The notes: a model not told the origin generated them from the sequence alone. DNA of 43,684 bases from Campylobacteraceae bacterium (GCA_027036015.1 JALVTH010000024.1:1-43684), one strand, 5' to 3'. Shown: positions 8,947-17,158, counted from the stretch's first letter. Numbers and translations: made by a program.

Positions 8947-10227
8947 GTGGCATCTCTTAATGAGCTTAAAAAACATGGGCACTTTCCAACGCTCATTGCT
9001 GCATTTTTATATTTTGATTTTAGTTTTATGGTTTGGACAATGCTGGGTCCTTTAGCTACTGAAATTAGTGAGTCTTTAGCAAAACATGGCTTTTTTTTAG
9101 ATCCTAACCAAAAGGCAACTTTGCTTGCTATTCCCATTTTAGGTGGTGCAATTTTACGAATTTTACTTGGCTTTTTGGTTGATAATATTGGAGCTAAAAA
9201 AACTGCTATTATTGCACAACTCATTGTTATAGCATCACTTTTTTATACCTATTTTAAAGGTGAAAATATCAGCTATTATGAGCTTTTAGCAGTTGCATTT
9301 GGACTTGGCTTTGCGGGTGCAAGCTTTGCAGTAGCCCTGCCTCAAGCTGGTCAATGGTATCCACCAAAATTACAAGGCTTAGTGCTTGGACTTGCTGGAG
9401 CTGGAAATATTGGAGTAGTATTAGATTTTTTATTTGCTCCAAAAATTGCTGAACTTTGGGGCTGGCCAGCTGTATTTTTGGTTGGAGGAATTCTTTCTAC
9501 TCTTATTTTAATAACTTATATTGTGATGGCAAAAGATGCGCCCGCTGAGATTTATACACCAAGAAAGAAAAAAGTAAGCGATTATATTAAGTTACTTGGT
9601 GATAAAGATACATGGTGGTTTAGTCTTTTTTATGCTGTAAGTTTTGGAGGATTTGTTGGCTTTGCAAACTATATGAAAGTTTATTTAATGAATGTTTACC
9701 AAAGTGATATGGCTCAAATAGGACTGCAACTTTTAAATGAAGGTAATGTTAAAGTAGTTGCTGGATATTTTGGAGCTCTTTGTATTTTCGCTGGTGCTTT
9801 GCTTCGTCCAGTTGGTGGTGCAATTGCTGATAGACTTGGCGGAGTAAAATCGCTTTATATCTTTTTTGGAGTTGTAGCAGTAATGGCATTTGTCAATGCC
9901 TTTTTGGTACACAATTTTTATATAGCAATTGCAGTGCTTTTTATTATTATGTCTTTTCTTGGTATGGCAAATGGAGCAGTTTTTCAATTAGTGCCTCAGC
10001 GCTTTGCTAAAGATATGGGAATAATGACTGGAATTATTGGATGTGCCGGAGGACTTGGCGGAACAGCACTAATTAAAACACTTGGATGGTCAAAAGCAGT
10101 ATTTAATGGATATTCTGTTGGATTTGTTATTTTTGGTATTATTGTTTTATTAGCAATTATTGGCATTAGTCTTGTAAAAAAGCGCTGGAGAACCACTTGG
10201 GGGCTTACTGCTGGAGGCAGAATCTAA
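8947..10227 (+). CDS. narK: NarK/NasA-type nitrate/nitrite transporter (MFS)
   Basis: This 426-residue membrane protein has about 12 hydrophobic segments and belongs to the nitrate/nitrite porter group of the major facilitator superfamily. Family features include LLGFLVDNIGAKKTAI after helix 2, glycine-rich LGLAGAGNIGVV in helix 5, RPVGGAIADRLGG in the second half and GIIGCAGGLGG near helix 11, the last being the nitrate-signature type of segment. The start is GTG with AAAGGAG five bases upstream. It is divergent from the nitrate reduction operon and shares its control region. In this assimilatory setting it should import nitrate into the cytoplasm. It ends in a palindromic hairpin overlapping its stop codon. 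The symbol nasA is equally possible. Confidence 0.9.
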   Translation: MASLNELKKHGHFPTLIAAFLYFDFSFMVWTMLGPLATEISESLAKHGFFLDPNQKATLLAIPILGGAILRILLGFLVDNIGAKKTAIIAQLIVIASLFYTYFKGENISYYELLAVAFGLGFAGASFAVALPQAGQWYPPKLQGLVLGLAGAGNIGVVLDFLFAPKIAELWGWPAVFLVGGILSTLILITYIVMAKDAPAEIYTPRKKKVSDYIKLLGDKDTWWFSLFYAVSFGGFVGFANYMKVYLMNVYQSDMAQIGLQLLNEGNVKVVAGYFGALCIFAGALLRPVGGAIADRLGGVKSLYIFFGVVAVMAFVNAFLVHNFYIAIAVLFIIMSFLGMANGAVFQLVPQRFAKDMGIMTGIIGCAGGLGGTALIKTLGWSKAVFNGYSVGFVIFGIIVLLAIIGISLVKKRWRTTWGLTAGGRI

Positions 10228-10243
10228 AGGGCATATGCCCTTT
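10226..10243. terminator. Palindromic hairpin between narK and the toxin gene
   Basis: AAAGGGC-ATAT-GCCCTTT is a perfect 7-bp stem with a 4-base loop. It overlaps the narK stop and the convergent toxin stop, so it could terminate both directions, though the T tract after it is short. A near-identical hairpin is at 10835-10855. Confidence 0.5.
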
Positions 10244-10532
10244 ATAAATGTTTATATGCTCCTTCTCGTGAACTAACACTTAAAACTAAAATAACCAATC
10301 TATTGTCTTCTTTTTTATAAATTACCCTATATCTTCGTAATTTTAATCTATATAATATCTCTTTTTGTCCTTGTAATTTTTTTATTTTTCCACTTTTAAT
10401 AAGTTCTAATTCATAATTTAAAGAAAAGTTTTGCACAAAAGTTAAAAGAGAGTTTTTTATAAATATTTGATCTGTCTTTGAAATTTTTTTAAAATCTTTC
10501 TTTACACTTGCTTTAAATTCTAAACTATACAA
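10242..10532 (-). CDS. RelE/ParE-family toxin
   Basis: This small basic protein of 96 residues has the RelE/ParE pattern. It begins YSLEFKASVKKDFKKISK, has a central IKKLQGQKEILYRLKLRRYRVIYKK strand-rich segment (written here only as a landmark, about residues 49-74), and ends with LVILVLSVSSREGAYKHL. This family contains mRNA-cleaving or gyrase-targeting toxins; which one applies is not clear from the sequence. The TTG start follows the antitoxin stop by three bases, with AGGAA about ten bases upstream, so the pair is one operon. The hairpin at its 3' end overlaps the stop codon. Confidence is high for the family, low for the target. Confidence 0.8.
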   Translation of the reverse strand: MYSLEFKASVKKDFKKISKTDQIFIKNSLLTFVQNFSLNYELELIKSGKIKKLQGQKEILYRLKLRRYRVIYKKEDNRLVILVLSVSSREGAYKHL

Positions 10533-10535
10533 AAT

Positions 10536-10751
10536 TTATATTCCTAACTCTTTAAAAAACTCATTTGCTGGAATATTTTTATCTTTTAATCGACTCTGCG
10601 CTACTTTTAAATCATACATATCCAAATACATCTCCAATGCCTCTTTTACAATAGCAGTCTTTTTTTTTCCTAATTCTTTAGACAAAAAATCTAACTCTTC
10701 TAATAAAGGTAAAGGCAAAGTAAAAGTTACAGGTTTAACACTTTTATACAT
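10536..10751 (-). CDS. Ribbon-helix-helix antitoxin
   Basis: This 71-residue protein has an N-terminal ribbon-helix-helix DNA-binding segment: KPVTFTLPLPLLEELDFLSK (about residues 6-25) followed by ELGKKKTAIVKEALEMYL. The C-terminal tail (LKDKNIPANEFFKELGI) would bind and neutralise the toxin. The ATG has a good AAAGGAG site. It precedes the toxin gene, as usual for RelBE/ParDE-like pairs, and probably represses its own promoter together with the toxin: repeats with a 12-bp period overlap the promoter just upstream. Confidence 0.82.
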   Translation of the reverse strand: MYKSVKPVTFTLPLPLLEELDFLSKELGKKKTAIVKEALEMYLDMYDLKVAQSRLKDKNIPANEFFKELGI

Positions 10752-10763
10752 TCAAACTCCTTT

Positions 10764-10803
10764 TTATATTGTTAATTATATTGCTTTTTATATTATTTGT
10801 CAA
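10764..10803 (-). promoter_or_regulatory. Consensus promoter of the toxin-antitoxin operon with 12-bp periodic operator repeats
   Basis: On the minus strand there is TTGACA (10803-10798), a 17-base spacer and TATAAT (10780-10775), a perfect sigma-70 consensus. On the plus strand the 8-mer TTATATTG occurs at 10764-10771 and 10776-10783, and TTATATTA at 10788-10795, all exactly 12 bp apart. They cover the -10 and spacer. Regularly spaced half-sites are typical operators for ribbon-helix-helix antitoxins. Confidence 0.7.
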
Positions 10804-10831
10804 GCTTAAAATATCGAAGTTTAAAAAAGAA

Positions 10832-10857
10832 AAATAAAGGGCAAATGCCCTTTATTT
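10832..10857 (-). terminator. Rho-independent terminator of the 10852-12384 lipoprotein gene
   Basis: An 11-bp perfect stem (AAATAAAGGGC / GCCCTTTATTT) with loop AAAT overlaps the lipoprotein stop codon. On the minus strand it is followed by a T-rich run (TTCTTTTTT), giving a convincing terminator. Its core matches the hairpin at 10226-10243. Confidence 0.75.
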
Positions 10858-12384
10858 AAGAGGAAGTGAAGTTCCAACTACAATTGTAATTCCATCTGTT
10901 CTTTCTTGAGTTCCAATAAAATATCCACTATCTCCAAGAACGATAAAGTTATCAGAAGTTTTCATTAAACCAAAGTTTTGTTGCTCTAATTCAATTGTTA
11001 CATCATCTCCACAATCATTTTGAATAAGTGCTTCATTATGAATTGAAGCTTGTAATTTGTTATTGTTCAATGCTGTATGAATTGTACTATAACAAACACT
11101 CATATTCAAATCTTCATTCATATTCAAATCTTCATTCAGATTATAAACTAATGCATAATAGTCTTTATTAGCTAAACTTGACAAATTGGTAGTTTTTGCT
11201 TCAAGTCCTATACCAAAGTTCCCTTTATCATCATTAAACAAAAATGCACCTTTATTTCCACTTGCTTTAATAAAAGCATATCCTACACTTTTATTTTGTC
11301 CATTTATATTTGCATATACATCAATTTTTTTACCATTAACCCTCCAAGTTCCATTATTTTCAGGCAAAGTTAAGTTTCCATCTTTTTTTAAACTATAAGT
11401 TTTCCACGTTCCTTCTAACGCATTATTTGAGGTAGCATTAACATCAATTACTTTTATAGCATCGGGAACACTATTTGATCTAAATTCAATATAAATAAAT
11501 CGCTTATTAATTATTTTTGATGTATCTACTACTCCAATTTCTGGAATATTTAAAGCAAAAGCTGGATAAAGTTTATTATTACTTCCTTCAATTGCAGTTG
11601 CCATAATATTTTTTCCAATTAAATAATAAGAGTTATTACCATCTTTAAATAAAACATTATTTTTTATATTTGAGAGTTGCTCACTTCCACTTTCACTATT
11701 TCCATCATTATCATAATAATGATATGAAAGCTTAAGAGTATTTTTACTTACATTAACATCTACTAATGCATTACCTATAACTCCTTTATAGCTATAAACA
11801 TCACTTACCATCTCTGGAGCATTATTTGCATAGTTAAATGCATCTTGATCCGTTACATCTGTTTGATTTGTTTCATTTATACTTAAGGTAATATTTTCCT
11901 CGTTGTTTTGTAATTTTTCTTTAATAGCTTCAACTAAAGTATCGCTATTTGCTCCTTGCACTACTACACTTTCAACCCCGCTTACATCACAGCTTGTTGC
12001 ATTCATTTCACATCCTGCAATTTCATGCAGCGTAGCTCCAATATAGCTTGCAACTTTAGCATCACCTTCAGCTAAAACTTTAGGTGTAACTTTAAAATCA
12101 CTCTTGCTTGCAGTATATGAAGCAATTGTAGTATCACCAATGCTAAAAGTTAAATGCACAGGTGGCGTTACACCTTCAAGAGTAAACTTTCCATTCTCAT
12201 CAGTAATTGCGCAATGCCCATTATCATCACAAACCTTAACTCCTTTTAGATAACTTGCTTCAAATACACCGCTAAGTTTTTTATTAGCTTGGGTAGAATG
12301 TGAGCTTCCACCTCCACCGCCACAACTATTTAACACCATTAAAAAAGAAACAGCTACAAAAGCCATTTTTGCAAAATTTTTCAT
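10852..12384 (-). CDS. Large exported lipoprotein, function unknown
   Basis: The protein has 510 residues. Residues 1-21 form a lipoprotein signal ending in LNSC, followed by GGGGGSS, so Cys21 should be lipidated. After a linker, residues about 37-80 (VCDDNGHCAITDENGKFTLEGV) look like a small beta-sandwich of the carboxypeptidase-regulatory type. The remainder is beta-rich with no recognised enzyme motif. Two six-residue copies of NEDLNM near the C-terminus come from an 18-bp tandem duplication. The ATG has GGAGGG just upstream. Its promoter shares a direct-repeat element with the alpha-2-macroglobulin operon, so it may belong to the same envelope regulon. Transcription ends at the hairpin overlapping the stop. 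Confidence 0.7.
   Translation of the reverse strand: MKNFAKMAFVAVSFLMVLNSCGGGGGSSHSTQANKKLSGVFEASYLKGVKVCDDNGHCAITDENGKFTLEGVTPPVHLTFSIGDTTIASYTASKSDFKVTPKVLAEGDAKVASYIGATLHEIAGCEMNATSCDVSGVESVVVQGANSDTLVEAIKEKLQNNEENITLSINETNQTDVTDQDAFNYANNAPEMVSDVYSYKGVIGNALVDVNVSKNTLKLSYHYYDNDGNSESGSEQLSNIKNNVLFKDGNNSYYLIGKNIMATAIEGSNNKLYPAFALNIPEIGVVDTSKIINKRFIYIEFRSNSVPDAIKVIDVNATSNNALEGTWKTYSLKKDGNLTLPENNGTWRVNGKKIDVYANINGQNKSVGYAFIKASGNKGAFLFNDDKGNFGIGLEAKTTNLSSLANKDYYALVYNLNEDLNMNEDLNMSVCYSTIHTALNNNKLQASIHNEALIQNDCGDDVTIELEQQNFGLMKTSDNFIVLGDSGYFIGTQERTDGITIVVGTSLPLK
11101..11136. repeat. Two perfect 18-bp tandem copies inside a lipoprotein gene
   Basis: The unit CATATTCAAATCTTCATT occurs twice in a row, in frame, adding one NEDLNM hexapeptide. 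It looks like a recent in-frame slippage or duplication. Confidence 0.85.
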
Positions 12385-12412
12385 CTAACCCTCCTTTATG
12401 GTTATATAAATA

Positions 12413-12445
12413 ATTATATCTTCTAATAGTGACGCGAGAGTGACA
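12413..12445 (-). promoter_or_regulatory. Direct-repeat-controlled promoter of the 12384 lipoprotein gene
   Basis: Plus strand AGTGACGCGAGAGTGAC (12428-12444) contains AGTGAC twice, 11 bp apart. On the minus strand this is GTCACT-N5-GTCACT, nine bases before TATAAT (12418-12413). The lower repeat begins 44 bases from the start codon. The promoter at 41123-41155 has the same repeat, the same nine-base spacing and the same 44-base distance. The 11-bp period and overlap with the -35 position suit an OmpR/PhoB-type response regulator. Confidence 0.65.
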
Positions 12446-12546
12446 CAAAGAAAAATTTATTCAATTTTTAAAAAGATTCTTTTATTAAAACTAAAGCTAT
12501 CTCTTCATACAATTTTAAATTAGCAATTTCAAGTTAAAGGCAAATA

Positions 12547-12948
12547 ATGGCAATTTATGCTTTGCAGTCACTTGCTGGCGGATTTTTAGATGAAGATTTA
12601 AAGCATTTCAATAAAGAATTTGATGAGTGGTGTGTGCAATTTGGCACCTTTGAAGAGGCAAAAAAAATACTTGAATCTTTAAAAATCAAAGATCAGCTTA
12701 AAATTGTTGAAATTACACCCCTTAGTTACCCAAAATATTTTTTTCCAGCGCTCAAAGGCACAACCACCTATGTAACAAGAGAATATAATGGTAAAATTGT
12801 ATGTGTTTTTGAACCCTATATGGGTTCAAGCTTTCGCATAGCAATATGTGATCCAAAGACTAAAGAAGTAAAAATTCTTTCAACAAAATATAAAAGTAGC
12901 TATAGCGCTGAGAGCGCTTTTAAAAATTTATCGTTTGATTTAAAGTAA
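12547..12948 (+). CDS. Conserved-looking protein of unknown function
   Basis: The protein has 133 residues and I do not recognise it. It lacks a signal peptide and membrane segments, so it should be cytoplasmic. It starts MAIYALQSLAGGFLDEDLKH, has a helical acidic segment (FGTFEEAKKILESLK) and a strand-rich second half with YVTREYNGKIVCVFEPYMG. The ATG follows an AAAGG site. It is divergent from the lipoprotein gene at 12384 and convergent with the acyltransferase fusion operon. A TACAAT at 12508-12513 may be its -10. Codon use looks like its neighbours, so it is probably a real gene; no role is proposed. Confidence 0.6.
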   Translation: MAIYALQSLAGGFLDEDLKHFNKEFDEWCVQFGTFEEAKKILESLKIKDQLKIVEITPLSYPKYFFPALKGTTTYVTREYNGKIVCVFEPYMGSSFRIAICDPKTKEVKILSTKYKSSYSAESAFKNLSFDLK

Positions 12949-12955
12949 ATTATTT

Positions 12956-13048
12956 TTATTCAGGTTTTATAATTTTTATTCTTTTTTCTTTTATGTGAAA
13001 AAAATTATTATAACAATTTTTAATTCTCTTTGCAATTTTATCATTCAT
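12956..13048 (-). CDS. Possible 30-residue basic small protein coupled to the acyltransferase fusion
   Basis: A short frame begins at an ATG that overlaps the TGA of the upstream fusion gene (ATGA at 13048-13045). It encodes a lysine-rich peptide starting MNDKIAKRIKNCYNNFF and ending in KPE. The overlap geometry is typical of translational coupling, but the frame is short and AT-rich DNA produces such frames by chance. No homologue is recognised. Confidence 0.2.
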   Translation of the reverse strand: MNDKIAKRIKNCYNNFFHIKEKRIKIIKPE

Positions 13049-16000
13049 TTTTCAATTCCACAAAGCTTTAGAGCCATTTTTTTAAGTCCTTTTAAATCAA
13101 TCTTTCCGCTTCCAAGTTTTGGCAACTCTTTTACTTTAAAAAAGTAACTTGGAATAAAAAGCGGATTGAGTTTGATTGATTTAATTTTGGCTTTTAACTC
13201 TTCAATATCCATAGCCCCTTCAAGCATTAAAACAAGTTTTTCACCCTTTTTGCTATCAGGAACTGCTGCAATTGCAAGGCGATCTTCTTGATTTAAGAGT
13301 TTGCTTAGTTCACTCTCAACAAGCCCAAGGCTTACCATCTCTCCTCCAATTTTGGCAAAACGGCTATATCTATCAACAATTGTCAAAAAGCCCTCTTCGT
13401 CCAAATAACCTTTATCACCCGTTACATACCATCGTTTTCCATCAAGCTTTACAATAACTTCTTTTGTTTTTTGAGAATTTTTCAAATAGCCTTTCATAAT
13501 TTGCGTTCCGCCAATTAAAATCATTCCAGCCTCACCTGTTGGAAGCTCTCTAAAAGTATCTGGATCAACAATTTTAAAACTGCTTCCTGGCACTGGCAAA
13601 CCAACGGTTCCTGGTTTATTGCCAACTTGAATTTTATAGTTATCATCAACCATCACAACATCTGGAATATTCACACTTGCAACTGGAGTTGTCTCTGTTG
13701 CGCCATATCCTTCATAAATTTCATGCCCAAAACGTGCTTTAAAATCTTCGCGAATTTTTGGTGCCAATTTCTCGGCTCCTGCAACAACAAGTTTTAAACT
13801 TTTAAACATTGCTGGATGAATCTTTTTGTTTCGTACATAAAGTCCATAAAATGTTGCAGTTCCAAAAAGATAGTTTGCTTCATATTTAGCACAAAGCTTA
13901 GCTATTCCAAGCCCATCTGTTGGGTCTGGATGGCATGCTAAGCTAATATCTTGCGTTAAAGGTGCTAATGTAGTAACAGTTAAGCCAAATGAGTGAAAAA
14001 GCGGCAACGTTCCAAGCACTACATCATCATCGCTTGGATTAACAAGTGTTGCAATTTGTTTGATATTGCCCATAATATTTTGATGGGTAAGTTCAATCCC
14101 TTTTGGTGTTCCTTCACTCCCGCTTGAAAATAAAATTGCAGCTACATCTTGAATGCTTCTTTTTGCAATATAAAGCCTTTTAATTGCCCATATTGGCAAC
14201 ACTTTTACTAAAAGAAGCTGTTTTATTGCTTCAGTTTTTGTAATTTTTGCTTTTATATCTTCAAGATAGATAAGCTTTTTACCCTCTAAAACATTACTTA
14301 AATCAAATCCTTTGTTTTTCAACTTGCTTAAAAATTGGCGCGAAGTAATAATGCTTTTTATCTCAGCTAAATTAATGGCATGAGTTAAACTTTTATCTCC
14401 ACTTGAGTAGTTTAAATTCACAATTGTTTTACCAAGAGATAAAACAGCCATATTTGCAATTGCCCCTCCAGCTGTGCTTGGAACAATAAGTCCAATATTT
14501 TGCTCACCTTCAAGCTCTTTTGCAAGCTTTTTAGCAAACAAAAACACAGCTGTAGCAAAGCGTATCTTACTAAGCTCAACTCCCATAGAATCTGCAACAG
14601 CCAATTTATTTGGATTTTGGGCTAAATTTTCAATCCAAGCCTCTGCAATTGTAGGAAGGCGCTTTGCATAGTTTTGCCACGACTCAATAGAAAGTTCAAA
14701 AACCGCTTTTTTTACCTCTTTTGCAGTTGAAATAATTGGCATAGGCTTGCCAAAAGTAACCGAAATATCTTTTTGACGGCTATTTTTAAGCTTTTTGGAA
14801 GCGTATGAAAAATTATCTTCCCAAAGTCCGCGCAAATAAAATGGAATAATAACATCTTTGCTTGGATCAACCTCTTTTGCAGCTACTTCAAAACCGCTTT
14901 TAAAGCTATCTAAATGTCCGTTTCTGCTAATATGCCCTTCTGGAAAAATGGCTACAATTTGACCATTATTTAAAGCATCGCTTACTGCTTTTAGGGCATC
15001 TTTACTTGCTCTTTTTGAAATTGGTATGGTTTTAGCAAACTTTAAAAATGGCTTTAAATACCATTTGTTGTAATATTCTCTATCAACCACAAAGCGAATT
15101 TGACGTGAGTAGGCAATTTGCAAAATTGCCCAATCTAAAAAAGAGATATGATTGCCAAGTAGCAAAATTCCTCTTTGTCCCTCTAAATTCTCTATGCCTT
15201 CAACACTAATTTTATAGCGCATCTTAACAATCATTCGAACAATATATCGAACAAGCGATTGCGGCATAGTAAATAAGGTATAAATTGCTCCACCAAGCGC
15301 AACAATTGTTAAAAGATAAAAAAAGCCTTTTGAGAGCATTCCAAAATAACCAAAAAGCGCAGATACAGCCAAAAAGAAAAACATAAAAAGATTTTGCATA
15401 AAGTTACTTCCAGCAAGCACTACTCCAAGTTTGCTCTTGGGTGTAAAAAATTGAATTAATGAATTTAGCGGCACCATAATAATTGCCGCAAAAAATCCAA
15501 AAGCAAATAAAAGCACTCCAAGCATAGAAAGTGAAGTAGTATGCACAATTCCAAATAGACTCAAACTAAGCCCAATTGCTCCAAGTGGTATTGTGCCAAT
15601 TTCAATAAATTCACGGCTCACTTTTGCCCAAAACAAAGAGCCAACAATCATTCCAACACCACTAAGTGTTAAAAGTCCTTGAGCAATCACAGTATTTGTA
15701 ATACCTAAAGTATCTTTTAAATATTGTCCAAAAACTGCTACCACAACTTGAGCAATACCCCAAAGAATACTAAGCCCAATGATTGATTCCCAAACAATTT
15801 TACTCTCATGAATATTTCTCAAATTCTTTTTTAAATAGCTAAAGTTAAAATAAAGCTTTATAAAAAAAGCTTTTTTACTATGTCCAGAGAGTGGTAAAAT
15901 CTTTTCAAGATAGCTTGCTAAGAAAAATTCAAGTGCACTTGCAGCAACTAATAAAAATCCAAGTGGAGCAATATGCTGCAAAATGAGAGAAGGCTTCATA

Positions 16001-16512
16001 TTATCTAAGCCATTTAAAAGCATTTCAAAAAAAATCGAATAAATTACTGCTCCAAGCAAAATGGCAACAACAGTTACAGCTTGTACCACGCCATTTGCTT
16101 CAGCCAAATGTGCACTTCCAAACATCTCTTTTATAAGACCATATTTTGCAGGTGAATAGATTGCACTTTGAGCCGCTAAAAGAAAAGTTAAAGCAAATGC
16201 AACCCAAAAAAGCCCCAAATAATAACTTAGTGTTATCAAAAGAGTAATTATAATTGCTCCAAAAGAAGCATATTTAATAATTTTTGTTTTAGGATATTTA
16301 TCACTTAAATAGCCTGAAGGTGAAAACAAAAAGATAAAAGGAAGCAAAATAAGTGCATTCACAAGTGCTGTTAAAACGATAAGCATCTCGCCGCTAAAAC
16401 TTTTAAAAACAGTATTTTGCAAAATAATCTTATGCCCCAAATCAGTCATTGCATTTAAAAATACAATTACAATATAGGGTAAAAAAGTTTTTTTCTTAAG
16501 AAGCTCTTTCAT
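13045..16512 (-). CDS. LplT-like transporter / PlsC acyltransferase / acyl-ACP synthetase fusion (Aas type)
   Basis: The protein has 1155 residues and three modules. Residues about 1-420 form an MFS permease with about 12 helices like LplT, which flips lysophospholipids across the inner membrane. Residues about 430-625 form a PlsC-type acyltransferase with GNHISFLDW (HX4D, near 455) and FPEGHIS (near 522). Residues about 640-1150 form an AMP-binding acyl-ACP synthetase with SSGSEGTPKG (near 799), GYGATETTP (near 934) and VTGDKGYLDEEGF. The combined job is uptake and re-acylation of lysophosphatidylethanolamine using free fatty acid, i.e. membrane lipid repair. In E. coli the functions are split over lplT and aas. 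The ATG has AAGGA upstream and the gene overlaps the MerR-like regulator gene by 17 bases, so both are one operon. Confidence 0.85.
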   Translation of the reverse strand: MKELLKKKTFLPYIVIVFLNAMTDLGHKIILQNTVFKSFSGEMLIVLTALVNALILLPFIFLFSPSGYLSDKYPKTKIIKYASFGAIIITLLITLSYYLGLFWVAFALTFLLAAQSAIYSPAKYGLIKEMFGSAHLAEANGVVQAVTVVAILLGAVIYSIFFEMLLNGLDNMKPSLILQHIAPLGFLLVAASALEFFLASYLEKILPLSGHSKKAFFIKLYFNFSYLKKNLRNIHESKIVWESIIGLSILWGIAQVVVAVFGQYLKDTLGITNTVIAQGLLTLSGVGMIVGSLFWAKVSREFIEIGTIPLGAIGLSLSLFGIVHTTSLSMLGVLLFAFGFFAAIIMVPLNSLIQFFTPKSKLGVVLAGSNFMQNLFMFFFLAVSALFGYFGMLSKGFFYLLTIVALGGAIYTLFTMPQSLVRYIVRMIVKMRYKISVEGIENLEGQRGILLLGNHISFLDWAILQIAYSRQIRFVVDREYYNKWYLKPFLKFAKTIPISKRASKDALKAVSDALNNGQIVAIFPEGHISRNGHLDSFKSGFEVAAKEVDPSKDVIIPFYLRGLWEDNFSYASKKLKNSRQKDISVTFGKPMPIISTAKEVKKAVFELSIESWQNYAKRLPTIAEAWIENLAQNPNKLAVADSMGVELSKIRFATAVFLFAKKLAKELEGEQNIGLIVPSTAGGAIANMAVLSLGKTIVNLNYSSGDKSLTHAINLAEIKSIITSRQFLSKLKNKGFDLSNVLEGKKLIYLEDIKAKITKTEAIKQLLLVKVLPIWAIKRLYIAKRSIQDVAAILFSSGSEGTPKGIELTHQNIMGNIKQIATLVNPSDDDVVLGTLPLFHSFGLTVTTLAPLTQDISLACHPDPTDGLGIAKLCAKYEANYLFGTATFYGLYVRNKKIHPAMFKSLKLVVAGAEKLAPKIREDFKARFGHEIYEGYGATETTPVASVNIPDVVMVDDNYKIQVGNKPGTVGLPVPGSSFKIVDPDTFRELPTGEAGMILIGGTQIMKGYLKNSQKTKEVIVKLDGKRWYVTGDKGYLDEEGFLTIVDRYSRFAKIGGEMVSLGLVESELSKLLNQEDRLAIAAVPDSKKGEKLVLMLEGAMDIEELKAKIKSIKLNPLFIPSYFFKVKELPKLGSGKIDLKGLKKMALKLCGIEK

Positions 16513-17158
16513 TTTCTTTTTCCTTTTTGTAAGCTAAAATACTTTGCATATTGTAAATATAAGGTTTTAACTCTAACATAATAGAAAAAAGCAATTGATA
16601 CTCTTTGATTGTATCATGAGATGGATTGTCAAAAATTTGTTGCCAAAAGTCAATCTCTTTAGCCGCAATCTTTCGAGCACTCTTTACATATTTATCAAGT
16701 AATTTATCAATTTGTAAATTGTTTGCTTCTTTTAAAAGCTTTACTATTTCAAGCTCTTTTTGCCCAAATTTTCCCTCTTTTGGATAGAGATACCCTTTTT
16801 TAATAAAGTATTCTAACTCTTGGTGTGTAATATTACACTCTTTTAAAAACTCCTCTTTGCTTAAAAGCTTTTTTTCAAAAACTGCAGCAAGTTCTAAAGC
16901 ATTGACAAGTTTTTCAAAAGAATAGCCCTTATTGAGCTTTGTCTCTTGAAAAATTGTTTTTATTTGCGAAATAGAAAAGTTAAACTTCTTTTGCAAAAAT
17001 TTAATAAATTTTATCAAATCAACAATGCTTTTTTCATAAAGATGCAAATTTGCTTTTGGTTTTTTAGGCTCTGGCAATAAGCCCTCTTTAATGTAATATA
17101 AAATTGTAGATTTTGACTCATTGCTTAATGAGCAAAGCTCTTTCATTTTGATATACAT
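16496..17158 (-). CDS. MerR-family transcriptional regulator
   Basis: The protein has 220 residues. The N-terminal winged-helix HTH is clear: MKELCSLSNESKSTILYYIK followed by EGLLPEPKK and the typical second helix region KSIVDLIKFIKFLQKKFNFS. The rest is helical, with no obvious metal-binding cysteines. An upstream ATG at 17173 exists but has no ribosome site; the ATG at 17158 has AAAGG at proper spacing, so I chose it. The gene overlaps and precedes the LplT-PlsC-Aas fusion, which suggests it controls membrane lipid turnover, perhaps sensing a lipid or acyl group. An imperfect 12-bp inverted repeat lies 70-95 bases upstream and is a candidate operator. The ligand is unknown. Confidence 0.75.
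   Translation of the reverse strand: MYIKMKELCSLSNESKSTILYYIKEGLLPEPKKPKANLHLYEKSIVDLIKFIKFLQKKFNFSISQIKTIFQETKLNKGYSFEKLVNALELAAVFEKKLLSKEEFLKECNITHQELEYFIKKGYLYPKEGKFGQKELEIVKLLKEANNLQIDKLLDKYVKSARKIAAKEIDFWQQIFDNPSHDTIKEYQLLFSIMLELKPYIYNMQSILAYKKEKENERAS

Noticed and set aside
8931-9224. Open frame on the minus strand opposite the start of narK
   Set aside because: It lies wholly within the clear NarK coding sequence and its translation has no family pattern; it is a shadow frame, as are the other long frames opposite or out of phase with real genes.
10225-10855. Insertion sequence ends around the toxin-antitoxin pair
   Set aside because: No transposase or target-site duplication, and each palindrome overlaps a stop codon like a terminator. 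Kept only as a repeat observation.
11101-11136. CRISPR-like repeat
   Set aside because: Only two head-to-tail copies without spacers, inside a coding frame.
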